From NCBI GenBank assembly GCA_026003755.1, contig BPHV01000001.1:590393-654392 (forward strand): a stretch of DNA of 64,000 nucleotides, written 5' to 3'. The position numbers were made by a program, and so were the translations under genes. The notes beneath the pieces are model-generated. The model saw only the letters and a program-made list of their open reading frames with translations. It was not told the DNA's origin and ran no database searches. Origin of the DNA: Candidatus Roseilinea sp. (GTDB lineage: Bacteria > Chloroflexota > Anaerolineae > J036 > Brachytrichaceae). Below, piece by piece: positions 39,121 to 48,909 of this stretch (position 1 is its first letter; every line of letters starts with the position of its first letter).

Positions 39121-39152
39121 CGGTAAGGCTCGGCATCAACGGCCGGCGGGCG

Positions 39153-39179
39153 GGGGCAGGACGGGTTCTGCCCTGCCCC
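39153..39179 (-). terminator. GC-rich hairpin after the large secreted protein gene
   Basis: GGGGCAGG (39153-39160) pairs with CCTGCCCC (39172-39179) around an 11-base loop, 18 bases past the stop at 39197. No T-run follows on the minus strand, so termination is only a guess from position. Confidence 0.4.
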
Positions 39180-39196
39180 ACACTTGCCGCAGCCCA

Positions 39197-42100
39197 TCAC
39201 GGCCTCCGCACGATGGGCAGGTAGATGCGCAGCGCCTCAACTTCTACCAGGCTGGTCAGCACAATGCCCGTGTCCATGTTGTCCACGAACACCTTCGGCT
39301 CGTTGGTGATCTGCCCTTCCAAAATCTGCACCTGCACGGCGTAGATCAGGGTATGCGATTCGCCCGGCGCAAGGCTGCCGCTCCACACCACGCCCGCCAG
39401 CGTCGCCAGTGGGCCAACAGCGAGGCTGCCGAAGTAACCGCCGCCGGTAGCACTTCCCACCACGTAGGTCGTGCCGGACGGGATCGGCGCATATAGCAGA
39501 ATGCTGTTCACGACACCGCCGCCGTTGTTGGTGATCACCACCACGTAGGTGATGATGTCACCTTTGCGCACGATGCCCAACGTGCTGCTAACGGCGGTGA
39601 GATTGCCAACCAGGCCGGTGCTCGGCGCAGGCGGTTGGACGTAGGTCACCATCACGCTACCGCTCAGGCTGCCCGTCACCCCATACACCATCGGAGAACC
39701 CGGAACGGTGGAGGTCAATGTGACGGTCACGCGTCCAGTGGCGTCCGTCGCCCCGCTGTTTGGGCTGAGGCTGCCGATGCCGGCCAAGAACAGCACCGGC
39801 GCGCCGGGCACAGGGTTACCAAACGCATCGGTGACCTGCGCCACCACGACGCTCTGGCTAATGCCGTTCGCCAGGATGAGGTTTGGCGTGGCAGTGAGCA
39901 CGATGCTGGCCGGCGCGCCCGCGGTGAACGTCACCAGCGCCGTAGCATTCGTGCCGCTCGCCGTTGCCGTCATCAGCGCCGTCCCCACAAGCGTGGAGCT
40001 GACCGTGGCGGTTGCGACGCCGCCAAGCGTGTTCGCTGCCACAGGCGCAATGCTGCCCAGAGAGGTGGAGAAGCTCACCGGCGTGCCATCCGGCACCGGT
40101 GCGTTGTTCAGGTCGGTGACCGTCGCCGTCAGCAGCGCCGACGTGCCGACCGGCGTGGTGGTTGGATCGGCGCTGAGCGCGACGTTCACGCCGGCGTTCA
40201 CCTGCAAGCGCACCAGGCCAAAATCGGTTTGGTCGCCGTCGCTGGCTGTGACCGAGATCACCACCGTGTCGCTGACGCCGATGGTCGGCGTGAAGATCAG
40301 CGTCGCCAGCGAGGCGTTCACGTCGGTGATCGTGCCGCTGATGGTGTAGCTGCCCAGCGCCGGCGCAGAGCTGCCGGTTGCGCCGCCTGCCAGGGTGAAG
40401 CCCAGCACACCCTGTGTAGCATTCACAAGCTGGAGCGTGACGCTGATCGCATCGGCGAGGTCAGGGTCGAGCACTTGGAGGTCGTGCAAGGGGAAGCCGC
40501 TTGCACCCACGCGCTGCTGCGTGAAGATGTGCTGGCCGACCGGCACGCGCGCAATGGTCAATGTACCGCTGACCTCATTGGCCGCCAGCACATACAGCGC
40601 GTCGTTGCGCTCAGCCAGCTTCACGCCCTCCGGCGCAGCGCCGGTGGGGATCAAGCCGAAGACTACCGGCTCGGTGACCACCGTCATGTCTATCAAGGCG
40701 ACCGCGTCGGCGCGCTCGAGGCCAACAGCGACGATCGCGCGGCCCTCGAAGACCACAGCATCGAGCACCTCCGGCTCGCTGCCGCCGCGATTGCTGCGGT
40801 TGTCTGGGTAGCGCCTCCAGCGAGCCGCTATGTCATCCAACTGGCCGGCAGTGTCCGCGACCAGCGCGCCGTTGTCTGCGCGGATGATGCTCACGGTGCG
40901 GCCACCGCGCACGCCGGCGCTGCTGGCGCTGGGACGCGTGTCGCCCTCATCCGCCGTGACGAAGTAGGATGTGCCGTCCACCGCAATCGTGGCAATGCCG
41001 TCCGGCTCACGCCATGCCGTCAGCAACTGCACCGGCTGGTAGCCGCCGCCGTTGGTGAGGTCAGCTTGGTGAGTGGTGGAATACAGGCCGAAGAACGTGA
41101 GCGTATAGGGCGGCGTCATCTCCACGCGCATCACGCCGTTGTTTTCCTGCAAGCTGACGTAGGCGAATTGGGAGTCGGCGGAGAAAGCGATGCTCTCGGG
41201 CTCTAGCGTGTTCGGCGTGTTGTCAATGAGCAATCTTCCCAGATCGTCGTAGCGGCCCACGCTGAAGCCGGGGGTGCTCGCCTGCGAGGGGAGCGAGAGG
41301 GTGATCACGTTCAGCGGCGTCGGGTTGTCGGGGTCAAAGCTGCTGAGGTCCACGATGGAGATCGAGCCTGGGCCGCCGTTATCGCCCGTTCCCGGCGCCT
41401 CGGCCTCGTTGGCGACCACTGCAAAGCTGCCGTTCGGCGAGATGCCGATGGCATCAGGCTGGATACCCACCGGCGCCTCGGTGATGTATGCGCCACTGGT
41501 CAAGCGGTAGGCGACTACCCTGCCGTGCACCGGCGACGCTGCCGGCGCCGCGCCGCCTGCCACGGCGAGGATCAGGTCCTGGGTGGGATGGATCGCCAAC
41601 GAATTCAGCCCGCTCAGCACGGCAGTCGGGCCGACGCGGCCCACCTGCGTGGGCGAGAGGATGTCGCTGAGATCAAGGCGGTCGAAGCTCTTGTCGCCCG
41701 CGTTGGTCAGCGCGCCCCAATTGCCGCGGACGGCGATGATCTCCGCGCCGTCGCCGCTTAGGCCGGTGTCGTAGGTTGCAACGGCGGTGAGCTTCGGCGC
41801 AGTGTTGAGCTGCAAGTCCACCAACAGCAAGTCATGGTCAGCGGCGCGGAACGCATCCGGCACGTAGAAGTAGGCTTGTTGGGCGGGCGACTTAAACTCC
41901 GTGTTGTAGTCCAGCACGACCGGCTCGTCGGCGTTGACGTGCCAGTCGTGCACGCCGATGATCTGCGCGTCGAGCGTCGGCGAGGCCAGGGCGTGATCGA
42001 GCGCGCCCCATTGGCCGCGGAACGAGAAGGAGTAGAAATTTGCCCCTGCGCGCGACTCAATCACGTGCGTGTAGCCGGCGTCCCTCAAGGCGCGGATCGG

Positions 42101-44611
42101 GTCCTCCTGCAAGTAGGAGTTCAGGTCGCCAACGATGAGGACGTCGGGGTCGGCGATGCCGGTGGGGTCTGTAGCCAGCCAGGCGGCCAACTGTTGGGCG
42201 GCGACCGTGCGCGTGCCATTGCAGTTCCCCTGGCCGTCGCCAGCGTCAACGTCGTTTGGCGCGGGGCTGGTGGCGGCGTTGTTGGCGCAGGAGCTGCCTT
42301 TGGACTTCAGGTGATTGACCACCACGGTGAAACGCTCGCCGCTGATGCGTTCCTCAAAGCTCTGCGCCAACGGCGGGCGGTTGCGTAGCGTGGTCGTGGC
42401 GTCGCTCAGGTCAAACAACCCAAACGCGCCGGTGGTGAGCACAGCAGTCGCGCCCACCGGACGCACCTTCTCCGGCTTGTAGATGAGGCCGACCTTGATC
42501 GCGTCTGTGCCCAGCGCGTTGGTGACGCCGGTGTTTGCGTCGGCGTCAACGAAGGCGAACGTGCCGGGTGCGGTCGCCGCATTCAAGCGATCCACCAAGT
42601 CCTGAATCGCGCTGGCGGCGCCGTAGCCATCGTTCTCTAGCTCTTGCACTGCGATGATGTCGGCGCGCGAACCCAGCAGGGCAGCGACCGTCTTGGAAAT
42701 TTGCCGCTGGAACTCGGCTGCGTTGCTTGCGCCGCGGCAGTCCGTCGGCGCGCCGCCCACGCCGTTGGCGCAGTTGCCCGCGCCGAAGGTGTTGAAGTAG
42801 TTGAGCAGGTTCGCGTTGGCGACGCGCAGTGCTCCCGCCCGTGGCACGGGCGCGGGGCGCGGATTGGCGACGACGAAGGTCACCGGCGCGGTTGGCCTCA
42901 CGCGGTAGGCATTTGGGCTAGCCGACGCGCCGCCCCACCCGTAGGTCAGCACACCTAACACGTTGCTCACCGTGTCGCCGCCGCGCAGCGTGTTGGCCGC
43001 GGTGAGGGTGAGGCCATTGCGCGCGAAGATGACCGGATCGGGGTTCTGCTGGTTAGTTGCGTCGTCCAGGATGATGGTGTTCAAGTCATTCTGCGCTTGG
43101 AGCGCGAGCGCGGGCGCGCCGGGCGTGACCACCTGCGTCGGCTGCCACAGGCGACCGCCAAACGAGAGGCTCACTTGGCCGAAGCGGCCCAGGTAATAGT
43201 TGTCCGTCACCACAAGCTCCTGCGGCAATTGCACGCGCATCCCCTCGAATCGCTCTAAGTCGTCGGCCGAAGGTAGCGGCAGTGTGATCGTCGCTGGCGA
43301 CGGCAGCGCGGCAGGGCCGCAATCCACGATGGGCGGCGTCACCGTGATCTGAGTCTGACCTTGCACCTCGCCCACGGTGCCGGTCAGCACGACGCGCTGC
43401 CCGATGGAGACATCGTTGTTGTTGCCGTTGAAGACAAATACGCCGTCGGAGGTGGCCGGATCGCCATCGCCGACCTCCTCCTGCAGATAAAAGCCCCTCA
43501 GCGCCGGCGAGGAGCCTTCAAAGTCACCGACGACCACGCCGCGCACCGTCACTACGTTGCCGACCAGGGGAGAGGTATTCCCATTGCCCTGGATGGCATG
43601 GATCGCCGTGAATACCCCGCTCGTGCAGATCGCCGGCGGACCGGACAAGACGGTGGTGAACGACGAGGAGAAGTCCGCCGCCATGTTGTCTGGCGGGTCA
43701 TTGGTGTCTTGGTCGGCGACCTGCGCGGCATACACGGTGAGCGTGCAGCTCTCGCCGGGATGAAAGTCCGTGTTCGGGTCCAACGTGAAGGTTGTTGGCC
43801 CGCCGGTCACCGTGGTGTTACTCAGGTTGCGCGCGCCGCTCGACGAGCAGGTGATTTGAAACCAAGCGCCACTGACGTTAACCGGCTCGCTGAAGGTGAT
43901 CACCACGTTGCTACCCAACGGCACGTTGGTTGCGCTATGGGGCGGCGACACGACGCTCACGCTCGGCGCGAGGTCGCCCGACAGCACGCCGTAGATGGTC
44001 ACGTTGTCGAAGCGCACTGTGCCTCCCGAGGCATACGACGAAGTGGGATTGGCCGGAAAGTATTGACCCGTGGTCGGGCTGAACGCAGTGACCATGCGGA
44101 TGCGCAAGTCGGGCACAGAGACGCTATAGCTGCTCAGGTCCACCGTCGGCGTCACCCAGGTGTTGCCTTGCAGGATGGTGTCGGTGTAAACATCGGTGAA
44201 GCTCACGCCGCCGTCGGTGGAGAACTGCACCACTACCGTGTTGGCAGCCGTGTTGCTGCGGCGCAGGGCGAAGGACATGGTGATGTTGGTGTAGCCGGAG
44301 GCATCCACTTGAAACTGTACGCCAGCCGTCTTGTTGCCGTTAAATTGTGCTGGGTAATTGGTAGTGTTCCAGCCGCCGTTTGGTTCGCCGCCCGCCCCCT
44401 GGGCAAATGTAGCGGTCGTCCCGCCCACCAGCGAGGCCGTCCCGCTGCCGACTGCGGGCGTAGTCACGCCGCCGTTGAACGTCCACTGGGTGATGACGGA
44501 TGAAGCGCTGGCCAAACGCGGCGCGCTGCTCGTCAATGAGAAAACTAGCGAGGAGATCACCATCACCCCGCACATGAAGAGACGAAATGTTTGCCGGAGC
44601 AATCGTTGCAT
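39197..44611 (-). CDS. Giant secreted multidomain nuclease/phosphatase protein (1804 aa)
   Basis: Signal peptide 1-37 (MCGVMVISSLVFSLTSSA). Rough order: jelly-roll-like domain 40-205; Ig-like SbsA/Big_5 domain 210-325 (PSVSVVSPPHSATNVPLGSN); OB-like/lamin-tail type segment 330-440 (VVTVRGVVVGDFEGSSPALR); endonuclease/exonuclease/phosphatase domain about 590-930 (RVANANLLNYFNTFG, IIAVQELENDGYG, VVNHLKSKGSSC, VLIVGDLNSY); choice-of-anchor-I type beta-propeller region 940-1400; cadherin-like segment; two Big_1 (invasin) domains 1490-1690; DUF11 domain 1700-1790; end LRIYLPIVRRP. EEP cores resemble ExeM/NucH extracellular DNases. Probably scavenges phosphate or DNA at the cell surface. No neighbour shares its strand operon. 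Confidence 0.88.
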   Translation of the reverse strand: MQRLLRQTFRLFMCGVMVISSLVFSLTSSAPRLASASSVITQWTFNGGVTTPAVGSGTASLVGGTTATFAQGAGGEPNGGWNTTNYPAQFNGNKTAGVQFQVDASGYTNITMSFALRRSNTAANTVVVQFSTDGGVSFTDVYTDTILQGNTWVTPTVDLSSYSVSVPDLRIRMVTAFSPTTGQYFPANPTSSYASGGTVRFDNVTIYGVLSGDLAPSVSVVSPPHSATNVPLGSNVVITFSEPVNVSGAWFQITCSSSGARNLSNTTVTGGPTTFTLDPNTDFHPGESCTLTVYAAQVADQDTNDPPDNMAADFSSSFTTVLSGPPAICTSGVFTAIHAIQGNGNTSPLVGNVVTVRGVVVGDFEGSSPALRGFYLQEEVGDGDPATSDGVFVFNGNNNDVSIGQRVVLTGTVGEVQGQTQITVTPPIVDCGPAALPSPATITLPLPSADDLERFEGMRVQLPQELVVTDNYYLGRFGQVSLSFGGRLWQPTQVVTPGAPALALQAQNDLNTIILDDATNQQNPDPVIFARNGLTLTAANTLRGGDTVSNVLGVLTYGWGGASASPNAYRVRPTAPVTFVVANPRPAPVPRAGALRVANANLLNYFNTFGAGNCANGVGGAPTDCRGASNAAEFQRQISKTVAALLGSRADIIAVQELENDGYGAASAIQDLVDRLNAATAPGTFAFVDADANTGVTNALGTDAIKVGLIYKPEKVRPVGATAVLTTGAFGLFDLSDATTTLRNRPPLAQSFEERISGERFTVVVNHLKSKGSSCANNAATSPAPNDVDAGDGQGNCNGTRTVAAQQLAAWLATDPTGIADPDVLIVGDLNSYLQEDPIRALRDAGYTHVIESRAGANFYSFSFRGQWGALDHALASPTLDAQIIGVHDWHVNADEPVVLDYNTEFKSPAQQAYFYVPDAFRAADHDLLLVDLQLNTAPKLTAVATYDTGLSGDGAEIIAVRGNWGALTNAGDKSFDRLDLSDILSPTQVGRVGPTAVLSGLNSLAIHPTQDLILAVAGGAAPAASPVHGRVVAYRLTSGAYITEAPVGIQPDAIGISPNGSFAVVANEAEAPGTGDNGGPGSISIVDLSSFDPDNPTPLNVITLSLPSQASTPGFSVGRYDDLGRLLIDNTPNTLEPESIAFSADSQFAYVSLQENNGVMRVEMTPPYTLTFFGLYSTTHQADLTNGGGYQPVQLLTAWREPDGIATIAVDGTSYFVTADEGDTRPSASSAGVRGGRTVSIIRADNGALVADTAGQLDDIAARWRRYPDNRSNRGGSEPEVLDAVVFEGRAIVAVGLERADAVALIDMTVVTEPVVFGLIPTGAAPEGVKLAERNDALYVLAANEVSGTLTIARVPVGQHIFTQQRVGASGFPLHDLQVLDPDLADAISVTLQLVNATQGVLGFTLAGGATGSSAPALGSYTISGTITDVNASLATLIFTPTIGVSDTVVISVTASDGDQTDFGLVRLQVNAGVNVALSADPTTTPVGTSALLTATVTDLNNAPVPDGTPVSFSTSLGSIAPVAANTLGGVATATVSSTLVGTALMTATASGTNATALVTFTAGAPASIVLTATPNLILANGISQSVVVAQVTDAFGNPVPGAPVLFLAGIGSLSPNSGATDATGRVTVTLTSTVPGSPMVYGVTGSLSGSVMVTYVQPPAPSTGLVGNLTAVSSTLGIVRKGDIITYVVVITNNGGGVVNSILLYAPIPSGTTYVVGSATGGGYFGSLAVGPLATLAGVVWSGSLAPGESHTLIYAVQVQILEGQITNEPKVFVDNMDTGIVLTSLVEVEALRIYLPIVRRP

Positions 44612-44762
44612 GACGAAAGACCTCGTTAACCGGGTAAATCCAAAGAGTGCTGTTTAAGCGACTTTCGTTAAGGCAGCTTTGGCCCTATCTGAAATTCGTG
44701 TAAAGCATCGGCGGGATTTGAGAGCTTAAAACTGGATTCCATCGGCCAGATGAAGTCCGCCG

Positions 44763-44969
44763 TCACCCGCTGAATACACCATTGCTGACGCCGTGAGATC
44801 GTTTTAACACCCGCAGCGCCATCGCATCGGAGAGGGATTCCACGATGGCACTGACATCAGAGGAGAAGCGCGTATCGTCTTCCAGCACGCAGTCATCTCC
44901 GCACTCGTTGCGGATCGGGTTTGCGCCTGTGATGTGCGCATAGATGCCGCGCGGCACGTCAACGCTGAC
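44763..44969 (-). pseudogene. Remnant of a circularly permuted ATP-grasp (DUF404/407-type) protein
   Basis: Sixty-eight residues: [20 protein letters not shown], then CGDDCVLEDDTRFSSDVSAI, then VESLSDAMALRVLKRSH. It matches, with losses, the family block G-V-Y-V-H-I-x-G-x-D-L-V-R-x...Y-V-L-E-D-N-x-R-x-P-S-G-V-S-Y, where the E-D-N binds metal-ATP; here it is E-D-D and the second half has drifted. No start, no upstream domain. It overlaps the end of the GT4 gene by 11 bases in another frame. The gap 44612-44762 shows nothing else apart from the promoter region of the large secreted protein. Confidence 0.5.
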
Positions 44970-46128
44970 GATTGGCCGACGCAGCCACGTGGCGGTATAC
45001 CTCCAGCGTGCGGCGGGCCGTCTCGGCCCAGGTGAAGCGAGCGGCCTGGCGCAGGCTGGAGGCGCGCAGTTGGTGTCGCAGCGTGGCATCATGGAGGATG
45101 CGCGCGCATGTCGCGGCAATCTCCTCGGGGCGAGTAGGATCAAACAACAGCGCAGCGTCGCCGACCACCTCAGGAAGTGATGATGTGTTGGAGCAAGCGA
45201 CCGGTGCGCCACAGGCCATCGCTTCAAGCGGCGTCAGGCCGAAGCCTTCGTAGAGCGAAGGGAAGACGAACAGCGCGCAAGCTGAGTACAGCGCCGGCAT
45301 GTCGGCGTTGCGCACTTCGCCGATGAAGCGGACTCGATCTGCAATGCCCAGCGCCCGCGCGCGATCCTGCGCCTGCGGATAGCGGGGGTCCTGGTGGCCG
45401 GCGATCACCAGGACCTCGGCCGCGTCAGAGCGCTGGGCATTCAAGATGGCCCAAGCTTCGATGAGCCGCACCAGGTTCTTGTGCGGCTTGTTGCTGGCAA
45501 GGTAGAGCGTGAAGTGTTCGGGCAGGTCGTATTTGGCGCGCAGCATGGCACAGCGCTCGGCCGATTGGGGGATGAAGATCGGATCGGCAGCTTCGGGGAT
45601 CACGATCACCGGCTTGCGCAGGCGAGGCCACGTATGGCGAATGTCGCGTGCTGAGGCCTCTGAAACGGTGATGAGCATTGTGGAGGCGTGTGCCGCGAGC
45701 GTGGTCAATATCCAAATGAGGAGGCGATCTCTTGCAGTGGGCACAAAATGTGGCTGGGTGAGGGGAATGAGGTCGTGGAGCGTCGTCACTGAATGCGCCG
45801 GGCTGACGTAGGGCCGCACGTAGTAAGGGTAATGGGAAGCGGCAACGGGAGGGGCTGCAATTGGTGTGCGTAGTAGGTTGGCGGGGTGGAAGAGCGGTGC
45901 GCGGCGCTCGATCCGCTCCAGTTTGGGGTGGTTCAAGTGGTTCAGGTCGAAGCGGGTGTTGAGCGCCGAGGGATCAAACAGCGCGATGATGCTTTCATCC
46001 TCGTCTAGTTCATCCGGCAGCGCTGCCAGCAGGTTATACGCATAGCGCCCAATGCCGGGGAAGTGATCTTGGATCACCCGCGCATCGAAATAGTATTTGC
46101 GCCGAGGATGAGCGCTGGAATCGGGCAT
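44959..46128 (-). CDS. Glycosyltransferase family 4 (mannosyltransferase-like)
   Basis: 389 residues from ATG 46128, nine bases after the epimerase stop; the longer frame to 46227 overlaps the epimerase end. N-terminal [20 protein letters not shown], middle [15 protein letters not shown] and [16 protein letters not shown], then the GT-B donor domain: [60 protein letters not shown] (E-x7-E), and [16 protein letters not shown]. It transfers a sugar from a nucleotide donor onto a growing surface glycan at the cytoplasmic membrane. Last gene of the glycan cluster. Confidence 0.94.
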   Translation of the reverse strand: MPDSSAHPRRKYYFDARVIQDHFPGIGRYAYNLLAALPDELDEDESIIALFDPSALNTRFDLNHLNHPKLERIERRAPLFHPANLLRTPIAAPPVAASHYPYYVRPYVSPAHSVTTLHDLIPLTQPHFVPTARDRLLIWILTTLAAHASTMLITVSEASARDIRHTWPRLRKPVIVIPEAADPIFIPQSAERCAMLRAKYDLPEHFTLYLASNKPHKNLVRLIEAWAILNAQRSDAAEVLVIAGHQDPRYPQAQDRARALGIADRVRFIGEVRNADMPALYSACALFVFPSLYEGFGLTPLEAMACGAPVACSNTSSLPEVVGDAALLFDPTRPEEIAATCARILHDATLRHQLRASSLRQAARFTWAETARRTLEVYRHVAASANRQR

Positions 46129-46136
46129 GAAGTGCG

Positions 46137-47136
46137 CTATTCCTCTAACCAGACTGAGGGGAGATTGCGGAGCACTTCGATGTCTTGAAATTTTTGGCTG
46201 CGTCGCGCGCCATGTCGCTTCACCCATGCCGCCATGGCCGCCAGGCCTTCGTCGAGGGAATGAAGCGCGCGTTCGCCGAAGAAGCGTCGCACCTTATCGT
46301 GAGAAGCGTATGCATGCATGACTTCATTGCGTGCTTCTACATACCGGACGTTGGGCGCAACACCCATTGCCTGGGCCACGCGTTCGGCAAGCTCACGCAC
46401 AGTATATGGTTGATCGGCACCGATGTTAAAGGTTTCGTTCCAAGCATGCGGCATGTCAATCACATCCGCCATAATCGGTGCGATGTCGCGGATGTAGCTG
46501 AACGCTCGCGTTTGCTGTCCGTCACCGAAGATGGTCATCGGTTTGCCCTGCAGGATCTGGTTCATGAAAATGCCGACCACGTTGCGGTAACGGTCGCCGA
46601 TGTTTTGTCGCTCGCCGTAGACATTGTGGGGACGAAAGATGACATAGTTCAGCCCGAACATGTTTCGACAGGCTGCTAAGTCTTGCTCAACGGCTAGCTT
46701 GGCAATGCCGTAGGGATCCTCAGGATGGGGAGGGGTTTCCTCGCGCATGGGAAGCTCTGGGCTGGAGCCGTAAAACAGCGATAGACGAGGTAAACACAAA
46801 GCACTTTACATTGTGGTTGACGGCGGCGTTGATCAAATTCATGCTGCCGATCAGATTGTTTTCGTAGTTAAAGCGACGGATAAAGTGGCTCAGGCCTTCA
46901 GCCGCGTAAGCTGCTAGGTGGTAGACATAATCAAAACGTTGGGCATCGAACAACTGCTGCACCAACTTGACGTTGGTGATGCTGCCGACGACCAATTTGG
47001 CCTGGGGCGATACGTTGTCGGCAAATCCACCGCTCAAATCATCCAGCACGACCACGTCATGCCCACGCTCAACCAACGCTTCGACCACATGTGAACCGAT
47101 AAAGCCGGCGCCGCCGGTAACTAAGATTTTGCTCAT
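46137..47136 (-). pseudogene. NAD-dependent sugar epimerase/dehydratase with one frameshift
   Basis: Extended [23 protein letters not shown] at the start, [24 protein letters not shown], and the catalytic Y-x-x-x-K in DPYGIAKLAVEQ, then YVIFRPHNVYGERQNIGDRY. The frame breaks within FTSSIAV-YGSS: the minus strand has TTTT (46772-46775) where three Ts keep the frame (GCT GTT TAC GGC). Removing one T restores a 332-residue protein of normal length. Likely a UDP-sugar 4-epimerase-like enzyme for the glycan cluster. The single homopolymer indel suggests base-calling error as much as a real mutation. Confidence 0.88.
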
Positions 47137-47181
47137 GTGTCAATTCCTGTCCTTAGTGAGTAATAGCTACGCACGATGTCC

Positions 47182-48909
47182 TTACTGAATGCCCAAGCAT
47201 GGAGTTGGACCAGCGCGTATCAGCACGGTGAATATGCCGAACTGCTGCGAGCGGTAGCACTGCTCCAGAATGGCCAGTGCCTCGGCGTCTGCGTTCAGCG
47301 CGGTCGCTTTGAGGCGTTCTTTCTGCGCCCAGGCAATGACATCTACCCGTCGCGCGCGCAGCGTGGTTTTCAATAGATCTGGCCGGCCAAGGTACGGATA
47401 TATCTGGTCGCCGGGCCGGCCGGCATACCACAGCAAGTCTTTATCCGCCAACAAATAGCCGTCGGGCGGAACGTTGGCGCGCACGGCAGCGGTCGCCTGC
47501 GCCCGATCTGCATAGCTGTAGGTGTAACGATAGCGCGTGCTGTATTTGGCAGTGACTTGAACCAGATCTGTCGCCAGGTAGCTGCCCAGGGTCAACGCAA
47601 CCAGCCCGCCGGCCAACAGTGCGGTGCGCGTCATGCGCACGCGGTGCGCCAGTGTGACGCTTAGGCCGATCACCAGCGCAACCGGCAGCGCCAGTCGCGC
47701 CATGGCCAGGCTGCCGATGCGCAATCGTTCGGCCAGCACAGTGGTTTCAAAGGTCGCGCGGTAGATGTCGTACATTGGGTCGCCAACAATGAACAGCATG
47801 TAGAGTGTGCCGCCCAGCATAATTGGCAGTGCGATGCGCGACAAGACGCGACCCGGTTGTCCGACTTGCCGGCTGACCCACGCCGCAATGAGGACCATCA
47901 GCACAGGAAGCGCCGGCGTGTGATAGCGCGGGTATCCCCAGGCCGGCACGATCATCGCGCCATAGAAGGCAAACACCCCGGCTACATACAACAGGGCGAT
48001 GTCTGCGTCATCGATTTGCCGGCGCGCCCAGCGTTGGGCGCTGTCCCAAAGTGTCAACAGGCTGAGCAGCACCGTAGGCAGACCAAGCCAGAAGGTGATC
48101 ACACCGCTGGTCTGGATAAAGTGGTTTGGGGCTTGCGATAGTGCTTCGCCGACACTATTGCTGCGCCCGACAAGCGCAGCAGAGGCATCAGCTAAGGTGT
48201 AGCCGGTGAACCAGCCGTACACAGTGTGCAGCGCTGCAAACAGCGCCGCCCCGCCTACGGTGAACATGGCTGCTATGCTGGCCTCGCGCCAATTGCGACG
48301 CGCAATCTCGCCGACAATCAGCGCTGCCGCCAGCATCGGCGGGGTGGGCAATTTGATCCACAGGCAAATGGCAAATCCAATGCTCAGGACGAGAACGCGC
48401 ATGACCGGTGGGCGCCTGCGCAGCGCCAGCCACAAGCACAGCAAGCCTGTAAGCGCCGTCGTCAATAGTCCGTTGTCAATGTCAATCAGCACGCTGTTCT
48501 GGACAATGAGTGGATTGAGCGCGTATAGCCCGATTGCTACAAGCGCGATAGTTTGCCAGTTGGGCCGGCCGGGCATATTGTGGTCAAGCAAACGCGCCAG
48601 CCATGCTAATAGCGGCAAAGTGAGTAAATGCGGAATCAACACACTCAGCCGGGCGACTTCAACAGTTGCTCCGAAGATGCTCAACAGCAGTTGCGCCCAG
48701 TGAACATACAGGTGTGGGTGTGGGATGATCCTGCGCCACTCCGGCCAGTGCACCATGGCCAAAAAGAACTCGTTTTCGTCGGCGCTGAGGGGCTGCCAGC
48801 CCATGCGCAACGCGCACGTGATGATGAACGCCGCAGCTATGGCAAGGGTAATTGCCACAATATGCCGGCGCGCCCAATTGCGCAGGTGAGATTGTCTGAA
48901 AACGCTCAT
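47182..48909 (-). CDS. GT-C/PMT-type membrane glycosyltransferase, copy 1
   Basis: 575 residues from ATG 48909, which overlaps the stop of the preceding gene (ATGA). The long frame upstream is only a shadow of that gene. About 11 membrane segments. The first loop SADENEFFLAMVHWPEWRRI contains the D-E-N-E acidic motif expected for dolichyl/polyprenyl-phosphate-dependent transferases; further IDIDNGLLTTALTGLLCLWL and PAWGYPRYHTPALPVLMVLI. The C-terminal 110 residues (YADRAQATAAVRANVPPDGY) form a soluble extracytoplasmic part. It adds a sugar from a lipid carrier. Paralogue of the next gene. Confidence 0.85.
   Translation of the reverse strand: MSVFRQSHLRNWARRHIVAITLAIAAAFIITCALRMGWQPLSADENEFFLAMVHWPEWRRIIPHPHLYVHWAQLLLSIFGATVEVARLSVLIPHLLTLPLLAWLARLLDHNMPGRPNWQTIALVAIGLYALNPLIVQNSVLIDIDNGLLTTALTGLLCLWLALRRRPPVMRVLVLSIGFAICLWIKLPTPPMLAAALIVGEIARRNWREASIAAMFTVGGAALFAALHTVYGWFTGYTLADASAALVGRSNSVGEALSQAPNHFIQTSGVITFWLGLPTVLLSLLTLWDSAQRWARRQIDDADIALLYVAGVFAFYGAMIVPAWGYPRYHTPALPVLMVLIAAWVSRQVGQPGRVLSRIALPIMLGGTLYMLFIVGDPMYDIYRATFETTVLAERLRIGSLAMARLALPVALVIGLSVTLAHRVRMTRTALLAGGLVALTLGSYLATDLVQVTAKYSTRYRYTYSYADRAQATAAVRANVPPDGYLLADKDLLWYAGRPGDQIYPYLGRPDLLKTTLRARRVDVIAWAQKERLKATALNADAEALAILEQCYRSQQFGIFTVLIRAGPTPCLGIQ

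Noticed and set aside
39635..44503. Several long plus-strand open frames (39635-41206, 43361-44503 and others)
   Set aside because: All antisense to the 1804-residue secreted protein, composed of low-complexity Arg/His/Ala-rich residues.
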